In this document: positions 24,897 through 32,374 of the stretch, one piece after another
Position numbering within the stretch: the stretch's first letter is position 1
How the letters are laid out: the number at the start of each line of letters is the position of its first letter
Assembly: GCF_014650075.1 (NCBI RefSeq)
Contig: NZ_BMUG01000001.1
Location: 634,710 to 698,709, forward strand
Reading direction: 5' to 3'
Length of the DNA stretch: 64,000 nt
DNA from: Streptomyces microflavus
GTDB lineage: Bacteria > Actinomycetota > Actinomycetes > Streptomycetales > Streptomycetaceae
Notes under the pieces: generated by a model
What the model was told of the DNA's origin: nothing
The model's database searches: none
What the model saw: the letters and a program-made list of their open reading frames with translations, nothing else
Position numbers and translations under genes: made by a program

Positions 24897-26045
24897 ATGA
24901 CCACGCTCGCCCCCGCTCTCCCGCAGCTCCGCATCGGCCCGCACACCGTGCAGCCGCCGGTGGTGCTCGCGCCCATGGCCGGCATCACCAACGCCCCGTT
25001 CCGGACGCTGTGCCGGGAGTTCTCCGGGGGCAAGGGGCTGTTCGTCAGCGAGATGATCACCACGCGGGCGCTGGTCGAGCGCAACGAGAAGACCATGCAG
25101 CTGATCCACTTCGACGCGACCGAGACCCCGCGCTCGATCCAGCTGTACGGAGTGGACCCGGTCACCGTCGGCAAGGCGGTCCGGATGATCGTCGACGAGA
25201 ACCTCGCCGACCACATCGACCTGAACTTCGGCTGCCCGGTCCCCAAGGTCACCCGCAAGGGCGGCGGCTCAGCGCTCCCGTACAAGCGGCCCCTGCTGCG
25301 GGCCATCCTCAACCAGGCCGTCTCCAACGCCGGTGACCTCCCCGTCACCATCAAGATGCGCAAGGGTATCGACGACGACCACATCACCTTCCTCGACGCG
25401 GGCCGCATCGCCGTCGAGGAGGGCGTCACCGCCGTCGCCCTGCACGGCAGGACCGCCGCCCAGCACTACGGCGGCACCGCCGACTGGGACGCCATCGCCC
25501 GGCTCAAGGAGCACGTCCCCGAGATCCCCGTCCTCGGCAACGGGGACATCTGGTGTGCCGACGACGCCCTGCGGATGATGCGGGAGACCGGCTGCGACGG
25601 AGTCGTCGTCGGGCGCGGCTGCCTCGGGCGGCCCTGGCTCTTCGCCGACCTCGTGAGCGCCATGGAGGGCAGCCCCACCCGGCACGCGCCCACCCTGCGC
25701 GAGGTCGCGGACGTCATGGTGCGCCACGCGACGCTGCTGGGGGAGTGGATCGGCGACGAGACCCGTGGCGTGATCGACTTCCGTAAGCACGTCGCCTGGT
25801 ACCTGAAGGGCTTCGCCGTCGGCTCCGAGATGCGCAAGAAGCTGGCGATCACCTCCTCGCTGGAGGAGCTGGGCGGTCAGCTGCACGGGCTGGACCTCGA
25901 CCAGCCCTGGCCGGACGGCGCCGACGGGCCGCGCGGGCGCACCTCGGGCAACAACCGGGTCGTCCTGCCGGACGGCTGGCTCAAGGACCCGTACGACTGC
26001 TCGGGCATCAGCGCCGAGGCGGAGCTGGACACCTCCGGCGGCTGA
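24897..26045 (+). CDS. dusB: tRNA-dihydrouridine synthase
   Basis: This 382-residue FMN-dependent TIM-barrel enzyme reduces uridines in the tRNA D-loop. LAPMAGITNAPFR is at the N-terminus, catalytic Cys in LNFGCPVPKVTRKGGG, FMN-phosphate region GNGDIW and VGRGCLGRPW, and a C-terminal helical tRNA-binding domain with FRKHVAWYLKGF. It is of normal length for DusB. A GGAGC sits just before the ATG. Confidence 0.95.
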   Translation: MTTLAPALPQLRIGPHTVQPPVVLAPMAGITNAPFRTLCREFSGGKGLFVSEMITTRALVERNEKTMQLIHFDATETPRSIQLYGVDPVTVGKAVRMIVDENLADHIDLNFGCPVPKVTRKGGGSALPYKRPLLRAILNQAVSNAGDLPVTIKMRKGIDDDHITFLDAGRIAVEEGVTAVALHGRTAAQHYGGTADWDAIARLKEHVPEIPVLGNGDIWCADDALRMMRETGCDGVVVGRGCLGRPWLFADLVSAMEGSPTRHAPTLREVADVMVRHATLLGEWIGDETRGVIDFRKHVAWYLKGFAVGSEMRKKLAITSSLEELGGQLHGLDLDQPWPDGADGPRGRTSGNNRVVLPDGWLKDPYDCSGISAEAELDTSGG

Positions 26046-26048
26046 GTC

Positions 26049-26101
26049 CGTACGCGTACGAGCGCGGCGCTGCGAGACTGCTGAGCCCGTACGCGTACGG
26101 G
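26049..26101. repeat. Duplicated CGTACGCGTACG palindrome
   Basis: GCTGAGTCCGTACGCGTACG and GCTGAGCCCGTACGCGTACG form a direct repeat 37 bp apart. Each contains the palindrome CGTACGCGTACG; the second extends to a perfect 16-bp palindrome (26086-26101). They lie between the convergent dusB and GntR genes, so a termination or protein-binding role is possible. Confidence 0.55.
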
Positions 26102-26107
26102 AAGGTC

Positions 26108-26863
26108 TCAGCCCCGCACGTCCGGCCCCGCCCTGCGCTCCAGCGGGGCCGCCCCCGCGGAGTTCATCACGTTGAAGACCACGCTGCCCGCCCGGTAGCG
26201 GTCGTCCGTCCACTCGATGGCCCGGCCCGCCGCCGTGTACGTCAGGTGGCGCTGGCGCAGCAGCGGGCTCGCCCGGCGCACCCGCAGCAGCCGGGCGTCC
26301 TCGCTGCCCGCCGCGACCGCGTCGATCAGGTGCTCGCCGTAGTGCGCGACGATATCCGCCCGCTCCGCGATGCTGTCCATGATCGAGACGCAGTCCTCCG
26401 GCAGCTCCAGGACGGCCGGCGCCACCCAGCCCGCGTACACCGTCCGCTCGACCATCACCGGCTCCCCGTCCAGCCACCGCAGCCGCAGCACGTACAGCAC
26501 CTCGCTGCCCGGCTCCGCGTCCAGGCGCCCGGCCTCCTCATCGGTCGCCGTCCGCACCGTGCGGGTCAGGATGCGGCTGGCCACCTCGCACCCCATCGCC
26601 TGCGCCCACTGGGCGAAGCTGTTGAGCTGCTGGAAGCTCTGGCGCCGCTCCTGGCGCAGCACGACCCGGCGGGCCCCTTGCCGGGAGCCGATCAGGCCCT
26701 CGGACGCGAGCAGTGCCACCGCCTGGCGGACCGTGCCGCGCGAGACCTCCCAGCGGGCGGAGAGGTCGCTCTCCGACGGCAGCCGGGAGCCGAGCGGGTA
26801 GGTGCCGGTGCGGATGGCGTGCCGCAGCGACTCGGCGATCTCCCGGTAGCGCGTAGCGCCCAC
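26108..26863 (-). CDS. GntR-family regulator with UTRA domain
   Basis: This is a 251-residue protein. The winged helix lies at about residues 1-72 (RYREIAESLRHAIRTGTYPLGSRLPSESDL; SRGTVRQAVALLASEGLI). A UTRA effector domain follows at 85-245 (LRLRWLDGEPVMVERTVYAGWV; RQRHLTYTAAGRAIEWTDDRY). I choose GTG 26863 because AGGGGGA lies immediately upstream; longer starts at 26884 or 26938 are possible. It is divergent from the ABC import operon and presumably its repressor. Confidence 0.87.
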   Translation of the reverse strand: MGATRYREIAESLRHAIRTGTYPLGSRLPSESDLSARWEVSRGTVRQAVALLASEGLIGSRQGARRVVLRQERRQSFQQLNSFAQWAQAMGCEVASRILTRTVRTATDEEAGRLDAEPGSEVLYVLRLRWLDGEPVMVERTVYAGWVAPAVLELPEDCVSIMDSIAERADIVAHYGEHLIDAVAAGSEDARLLRVRRASPLLRQRHLTYTAAGRAIEWTDDRYRAGSVVFNVMNSAGAAPLERRAGPDVRG

Positions 26864-26976
26864 ACGTCCCCCTCGGCCGTCCATGCGCAGGATGCGCTGT
26901 GTACAGGTCCGCTCTTCGGTGACGGTCCTGCCGCTCACTCTAGCCTCGTCGCGACGCGTTTCGATGCGAGGTCGTT

Positions 26977-26998
26977 ATCTACCAGAACCCCTGGATAG
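26977..26998. promoter_or_regulatory. Possible GntR operator
   Basis: TATCTACCAG and CTGGATAG form an imperfect inverted repeat around aaccc in the 267-bp divergent region between the GntR regulator and the ABC operon. The location is right but the symmetry is imperfect. Confidence 0.35.
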
Positions 26999-27130
26999 TG
27001 CGCTTTCCTCTTCCCGCCCTCTTGCGGCGGCGGACATGGGACGTTAACTTCCCGGACACCTGGCCCGGGCGAACTGGTGCCAGCTTGTATGAACAAGTGG
27101 CCCTCACGCTTCGCTCCTGGGAGACCTACC

Positions 27131-28309
27131 GTGCGCAGAGCCCGACCCCGCCCCCGTATCCGCGCCAACAGCCGTGCCGTTGCCGCCCTCGCCCTCTCCA
27201 CCGCAGCCCTCACCGCCCTCACCGCATGCGGTGCCGCGCCCGAGGAGAAGGCCGCGACCGGTGCCAACGGGGTGAAGTCCACCGAGGCCGCCTCCGTCGC
27301 CGACTTCGGCGGGCTGGAGAAGCTCGTCGCCGCCGCCGAGAAGGAGGGCGAGCTCAACGTGATCGCCCTGCCGCCGGACTGGGCGAACTACGGCGAGCTG
27401 ATCAAGAGCTTCCAGGCCAAGTACAAGGTCAAGATCAAGAGCGAGAACCCGGACGGCTCCAGCTCCGACGAGATAGCCGCCGTCAAGTCCCGCAAGGGCC
27501 AGAAGCGCGCCCCCGACGTCCTCGACCTCGGCATCGCCTTCGCCCGCAGCGGCGCCGCCGAGAACCTCTTCGCCCCGTACAAGGTCGCCTCCTGGGACAA
27601 GATCCCCGACAGCCAGAAGGACGCGGACGGCCGCTGGTACAACGACTACGGCGGCTACGTCTCCATCGGCTGCGACGCCGCCCGCATCAAGACCTGCCCC
27701 GAGACCTTCGCGGACCTGCTGAAGCCGGAGTACAAGGGCAAGGTCGCCCTCAACGGCAACCCGACCAAGTCCGGCTCCGCCTTCGGCGGCGTGTACGCGG
27801 CGTCCCTGGCCAACAAGGGCTCGTTCGGGGACATCCAGCCCGGCATCGACTTCTTCGGCAAGCTGAAGAAGAGCGGCAACTTCATTCCCGTCGAGTCCAC
27901 CCCGGCGACCGTCGAGAAGGGCGAGACGCCGATCAGCATCGACTGGGACTACCTGAACGCCGGGTACGCCGACCAGTTCAAGGGCAAGGGCGTCGACTGG
28001 AAGGTCTCCGTACCGACCGACGGCGTGTACGCCCAGTTCTACTCGCAGGCCATCAACAAGGACGCCCCGCACCCGGCGGCCGCCCGCCTGTGGATGGAGT
28101 ACCTGTACAGCGCCGAGGGCCAGAACCTCTGGCTGAAGGGGTACGCCCGCCCGGTGCTGCTGCCCGCCATGACCGAGGACGGGACGGCCGACAAGACCTT
28201 CGTCGCCAAGCTTCCCGCCGTCGAGGGCACGCCGACGTTCCCCTCCTCCGAGGAGCTCGACAAGGCCAACGCAACGCTCTCCGAGAACTGGGACAAGGCC
28301 GTCTCCTGA
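27131..28309 (+). CDS. ABC transporter substrate-binding lipoprotein
   Basis: This 392-residue lipoprotein starts at GTG 27131 behind GGGAG. An Arg-rich n-region and hydrophobic core lead to the lipobox LTAC (Cys near residue 34). The mature domain is a periplasmic-binding type II fold of the spermidine/iron/phosphonate-like cluster (LNVIALPPDWANYGELIKSFQAKY; ISIDWDYLNAGY; HPAAARLWMEYLYS). With a GntR/UTRA regulator and a HAD phosphatase in context, a phosphorus-containing compound is a possible ligand, but this is inference only. Confidence 0.88.
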   Translation: MRRARPRPRIRANSRAVAALALSTAALTALTACGAAPEEKAATGANGVKSTEAASVADFGGLEKLVAAAEKEGELNVIALPPDWANYGELIKSFQAKYKVKIKSENPDGSSSDEIAAVKSRKGQKRAPDVLDLGIAFARSGAAENLFAPYKVASWDKIPDSQKDADGRWYNDYGGYVSIGCDAARIKTCPETFADLLKPEYKGKVALNGNPTKSGSAFGGVYAASLANKGSFGDIQPGIDFFGKLKKSGNFIPVESTPATVEKGETPISIDWDYLNAGYADQFKGKGVDWKVSVPTDGVYAQFYSQAINKDAPHPAAARLWMEYLYSAEGQNLWLKGYARPVLLPAMTEDGTADKTFVAKLPAVEGTPTFPSSEELDKANATLSENWDKAVS

Positions 28310-29226
28310 TGACCCCTTCCCACCCGACCGCCGCCCCGGGACCCGGGGCGGCCCCTGTGAAGGCCGGTGGCCGTACGCGCCGCCGCCGGCCGGCCCGCGC
28401 CTGGCTCGGCGCGCTCCCGCTCCTCGTCTTCGCCGGACTCTGCTTCGGACTGCCCGCCGGCGCCCTGCTGTACGGGGCCATCACCCGTACCGACCCGGTC
28501 GCCGGCACCACCGAGTTCACCGGCGAGCACCTCCAGCGCTCGCTCCAGGGGCCCTACCTCACCTCGCTCACCGGCAGCGTCGAACTCTCCGCGCTGACCG
28601 CGGCCATCGCCACCGTCTTCGGCGTGCTGATCGCCCAGGCCGTCGTCACCTCCCGGCGCGGCGCGCTGCGCGGGGCCGTGCTCACCGCCTCCGGGGTGCT
28701 CGCCAACTTCGGCGGGATCCCGCTGGCCTTCGCCTTCGTCGCCACCCTCGGCATCTCCGGTGTGGTCACCCAGCTCGGCCACCTGGACGCGCTCGGCTGG
28801 AACCTCTACTCCTTCACCGGGCTCACCGTCATCTACCTCTACTTCCTCATCCCGCTCATGGTGATCGTCGTCGTCCCGGCACTGGACGGGCTGCGCCCCC
28901 AGTGGCGCGAGGCCGCCCGCAACACCGGCGCCACCACCTGGCAGTTCTGGCGCCACGTCGGCCTGCCGGTGCTCGCGCCCTCGCTGCTCGGCGGGTTCGT
29001 CCTCCTCTTCGGCAGCGCCTTCGCCGCGCACGCCACGGCCGCCGCCCTCGTCGGCGGCTCCGTACCGCTGGTCACCCTGAAGATCGCCGACGCGCTCTCC
29101 GGGAACGTCCTGGTCGGCCAGGAGAACGTGGCGCTGGCGCTGAGCCTCGACATGATCGTGATCGCCGGACTGGTGATGGCGGTCTATCTGCCCCTCCAGC
29201 GACGGAGCTCCCGATGGCTGCACTGA
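28309..29226 (+). CDS. ABC transporter permease 1
   Basis: This is a 305-residue binding-protein-dependent permease with six predicted helices. The EAA-like loop is EAARNTGATTWQFWRHVGLPVLAP. The start codon overlaps the binding-protein stop (TGATG). The first 40 residues are Pro/Arg-rich and cytoplasmic. It pairs with the 29214 permease and the 30120 ATPase. Confidence 0.9.
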   Translation: MTPSHPTAAPGPGAAPVKAGGRTRRRRPARAWLGALPLLVFAGLCFGLPAGALLYGAITRTDPVAGTTEFTGEHLQRSLQGPYLTSLTGSVELSALTAAIATVFGVLIAQAVVTSRRGALRGAVLTASGVLANFGGIPLAFAFVATLGISGVVTQLGHLDALGWNLYSFTGLTVIYLYFLIPLMVIVVVPALDGLRPQWREAARNTGATTWQFWRHVGLPVLAPSLLGGFVLLFGSAFAAHATAAALVGGSVPLVTLKIADALSGNVLVGQENVALALSLDMIVIAGLVMAVYLPLQRRSSRWLH

Positions 29227-30113
29227 CCACCGCCGCCCCCGAGGCCCTCGCCCCGGTGAAGGCCCGCCGTACGCGCCCCCGCTACTGGCGCGGTGCCGTC
29301 CTGGCGATCGCCGGGCTCTACTTCGTCACCCCGCTGCTCTCCTCGTTCGTCTTCACCGTCCACGTACCGAACCAGGGCCTCACCTTCGAGGCGTACAGCG
29401 GCATCCTGTCGGCCGACGGCTTCACCGAGAGCCTCTTCCTCTCGCTCTCCCTCGCCGCCGCCACCATCGCCCTCGCCCTGCTGCTCGTCGTCCCCGCGCT
29501 CGTCGCGGTGCGGCTCGGGCCGCCCCGGCTGAGGGCCGTGGTCGAGGTCGTCTGCATGCTGCCGCTGGTGGTGCCGCCGATCGCCCTGGTCACCGGGATC
29601 GCCACCGTCCTGCGCTGGGGGCCCGACCACTTCTCGCGCACCCCGCTCTACCAGACCTTCCTCGCCGTGCAGAACGAGTCGTTCCCGGTGGTGCTGGTCC
29701 TCGCCTACACCGTGCTGGCGCTGCCGTTCGTGCACCGCTCGCTGGACGCGGGACTGCGCGCGGTCGACGTCCCCACGCTGGTGGAGGCGGCCCGTAACTG
29801 CGGGGCGAGCCGGCTGCAGGTGATCGTGGGCGTCATCCTGCCCAACCTGCGCTCCTCGCTCGCCGGGGCCTCCTTCCTCACCCTGGCGCTGGTGCTCGGC
29901 GAGTACACCGTGGCCTCGCTGCTGGGCTTCCGGCCCTTCGCGGTGTGGATCGTCACCGTCTCCGGCGCCGAGGCCCGGATGTCGGTCGCCGTCTCCCTGC
30001 TCTCCCTGCTCATCACCTGGGCCCTGCTGCTCGTCCTCTCACGCGCCGGAACCGGGTCCGCCACCACCGCCGTCCCGGCCGCCGCCCCCACCCCCGTACC
30101 CGGCAAGGAGTAG
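29214..30113 (+). CDS. ABC transporter permease 2
   Basis: This is a 299-residue permease with six predicted helices and EAA-loop EAARNCGASRLQVIVGVILPNL. It overlaps permease 1 by 13 bp, with a CGGAGC ribosome binding site inside the upstream gene. The Pro/Thr-rich C-terminus is disordered. Confidence 0.9.
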   Translation: MAALTTAAPEALAPVKARRTRPRYWRGAVLAIAGLYFVTPLLSSFVFTVHVPNQGLTFEAYSGILSADGFTESLFLSLSLAAATIALALLLVVPALVAVRLGPPRLRAVVEVVCMLPLVVPPIALVTGIATVLRWGPDHFSRTPLYQTFLAVQNESFPVVLVLAYTVLALPFVHRSLDAGLRAVDVPTLVEAARNCGASRLQVIVGVILPNLRSSLAGASFLTLALVLGEYTVASLLGFRPFAVWIVTVSGAEARMSVAVSLLSLLITWALLLVLSRAGTGSATTAVPAAAPTPVPGKE

Positions 30114-30119
30114 CCACCC

Positions 30120-31295
30120 ATGTCAGCCCTGCCAGCCCCGTCCACCACCGCCGGACACCCCGAGGCGGCCAGGACCGCCGCCTCCGAAGGGCGGGCCGCC
30201 ACCGGAGCGCGGGTGGAGTTCCGCTCCCTGCGCCGGGCGTTCGGCCCCACCGTGGCCCTCGACGGACTCGACCTCACCGCCGAACCGGGCGAGCTCCTCG
30301 CCCTGCTGGGCCCCTCCGGCTGCGGCAAGACCACCGCGCTGCGGGTCCTCGCCGGGTTCGAGCAGCCGGACTCCGGCGAGGTCCTGGTCGACGGCGAGGA
30401 CATCACCCCGGTCCCCGCCAACCGGCGTGACGCCGGGATGGTCTTCCAGTCCTACAGCCTCTTCCCGCACCTCAACGCCCGCGACAACGTGGCCTTCGGC
30501 CCCCGGATGCGGGGCGTCTCCACCGCCGAACGGCACGCCACCGCGGGCGAGCTCCTCGAACTCGTCGGGCTGCCCGACCACGGCAGCCGCTTCCCGCACC
30601 AGATGTCCGGCGGCCAGCAGCAGCGCGTCGCCCTGGCCCGCGCCCTCGCCCTGCGCCCCCGGGTCCTGCTCCTGGACGAACCGCTCTCGGCACTCGATGC
30701 CAAGGTCCGGCTCACACTCCGCGAGGAGATCCGCCGCCTCCAGCTCTCGCTCGGCATCACCACCATCTTCGTCACCCACGACCAGGAGGAGGCCCTCTCC
30801 ATGGCCGACCGGGTCGCCGTCCTCAACGCGGGCCGCCTGGAGCAGTGCGCGCCCCCGGCCGAGCTGTACGAGCGCCCCGCCACGCCGTTCGTCGCCGAGT
30901 TCGTCGGCACCATGAACCGGCTGCCCGGCCGGCTGACCGGCGACGGGTCCGTGCAGGTCGCGGGCGCCTCGCTGCCGGTCGACGGGGACATCCCCGCGGG
31001 CCGGGGCGCGGTCGACGTCCTGATCCGCCCCGAGAGCATCGGCGTCACCGCCGACCCCGAGGGCATCGCCACGGTCGTCTCGGCCTCCTTCCTCGGCTCG
31101 GTCACCCGGGTCCTGCTCGACCTCCCGGACGGCGTCGCGGCCAAGGCCGACCTGCCCTCGCGGGACGCCACGGAGCTCGCTCCGGGTGTACGGGTACGGG
31201 TCACCCCGGTCCGCCGCCCGGTGCTCGTCGTGCCCGTACGGGAGACGACGGCGGCCCCGGAAGCCGCCGCCCCCGGCGACAAGGTGGACGCGTGA
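30120..31295 (+). CDS. ABC transporter ATPase
   Basis: This 391-residue ATPase is of the PotA/MalK type. Walker A is GPSGCGKT, Q-loop VFQSYSLFPHL, signature MSGGQQQRV, Walker B VLLLDEP, and H-loop VTHDQEEA. A C-terminal TOBE-type regulatory domain lies at about 290-375 (VLIRPESIGV). It energises the importer encoded just upstream. The stop overlaps the GTG start of the HAD gene. Confidence 0.93.
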   Translation: MSALPAPSTTAGHPEAARTAASEGRAATGARVEFRSLRRAFGPTVALDGLDLTAEPGELLALLGPSGCGKTTALRVLAGFEQPDSGEVLVDGEDITPVPANRRDAGMVFQSYSLFPHLNARDNVAFGPRMRGVSTAERHATAGELLELVGLPDHGSRFPHQMSGGQQQRVALARALALRPRVLLLDEPLSALDAKVRLTLREEIRRLQLSLGITTIFVTHDQEEALSMADRVAVLNAGRLEQCAPPAELYERPATPFVAEFVGTMNRLPGRLTGDGSVQVAGASLPVDGDIPAGRGAVDVLIRPESIGVTADPEGIATVVSASFLGSVTRVLLDLPDGVAAKADLPSRDATELAPGVRVRVTPVRRPVLVVPVRETTAAPEAAAPGDKVDA

Positions 31296-31993
31296 GGACC
31301 TCCGCCCCCGCCGCCGTCCTCTTCGACATGGACGGCACCCTCGTCGACACCGAGGTGCTCTGGTGGGAGACCGCCCGTGAGGTCGCGGCCGGGCTCGGCC
31401 ACCGGCTGACCGACGCGGACGCGCCGGAGGTGGTCGGCCGGGCCGTCGCCGACACCGCCGCTCATCTGATCGGGGTGACCGGGGGCGACGCCTCCGCCCT
31501 CCCCTCCACCGCCGACGACCGGGCCGCCGCGCTGGCGCGCACCGCAGCCGAGCTGACCGACTCCTTCTTCCGGAAGGTCGACGCGGGCGCCCCGCTGCGC
31601 CCCGGAGCCGCCGCGCTGCTGGCCTCGCTGGAGGGCGCCGGTGTGCCGTTCGCCCTGGTCAGCGCCTCGCCCAGGAGCGTCGTGGACGCGGTGGTGGCCG
31701 GGTCGCTGGCCGGGGTGGACTTCGCCTTCACGCTGTCGGCCGACGACACCGTACGGACCAAGCCGCACCCGGACCCGTACCGCACGGCGGCCGAGCGGTT
31801 CGCGGCCGACCCCGCCGCCTGTGTGGCGGTGGAGGACTCCCCGGACGGCACCGCATCCGCCGACGCGGCGGGGTGCGCGGTGCTGGTCGTCCCGTCGCTG
31901 CTGCCGGTGGCCCCGGGGCGGGGGCGGACGTTCGCCCGTAGCCTGGAAGAGGTGGACCTCGGGGTGCTGAGCGACTGCCTCCGACGTCCCTGA
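31292..31993 (+). CDS. HAD-family phosphatase
   Basis: This 233-residue protein is of the beta-phosphoglucomutase/phosphatase branch. The nucleophile is Asp12 and acid/base Asp14 in FDMDGTLVDTE. SASPRSVVDAV is motif II, KPHPDPY motif III and VEDSPDG motif IV. It is translationally coupled to the ABC ATPase, so it may dephosphorylate the imported compound. The cap domain is helical (about residues 20-95). Confidence 0.9.
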   Translation: MRTSAPAAVLFDMDGTLVDTEVLWWETAREVAAGLGHRLTDADAPEVVGRAVADTAAHLIGVTGGDASALPSTADDRAAALARTAAELTDSFFRKVDAGAPLRPGAAALLASLEGAGVPFALVSASPRSVVDAVVAGSLAGVDFAFTLSADDTVRTKPHPDPYRTAAERFAADPAACVAVEDSPDGTASADAAGCAVLVVPSLLPVAPGRGRTFARSLEEVDLGVLSDCLRRP

Positions 31994-32060
31994 GGCGTCC
32001 GGATCCTGAAATTTGGGGTCCGAAACGAGCGTGATTCGCGCCACCCTTGATCGGGGGTGT

Positions 32061-32250
32061 GCTCAGATGAGCGTTTTGGTGGTGGCTGCACTTCTGGAAG
32101 ACCTGGCACTCAGTGCCACGTAACAGTCTTCGAGAAGTGCACTCAGGTGCAGGCTGGTCCGCTCAGATGAGAGCTGAGGGTCAAGAAATGACCATGCTGC
32201 CTTCAAGAGCTGAACGGATGGCCGCAGCCCGCTCGTCGGCGAGTTTCTTT
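32061..32250 (+). ncRNA. Strongly structured, probably transcribed RNA upstream of ppdK
   Basis: TGCACTTCT (32087-32095) pairs with AGAAGTGCA (32133-32141) and continues as GAAGAC (32097-32102) with GTCTTC (32126-32131). Inside sits TGGCAC-tca-GTGCCA (32104-32118). Downstream, GGTCA-agaaa-TGACC (32179-32193) forms another hairpin. GCTCAGATGAG occurs at 32061 and again exactly 100 bp later. A short CTCG/CGAG stem followed by TTTCTTT (32232-32250) could end a small RNA. There is no protein frame. It is either an independent sRNA or a ppdK leader element; I cannot name a known class. Confidence 0.5.
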
Positions 32251-32374
32251 AGATCTGCTGGCGGACGGGTGGTTGCGGCCGCATGACGACCAAGTGGACG
32301 TACCCATACACCTTCGATCTGGGTATGTTCCTGGCCGTCAGGGCAGCCACCGCGTCCTCGAGGAGTCGAGACCC

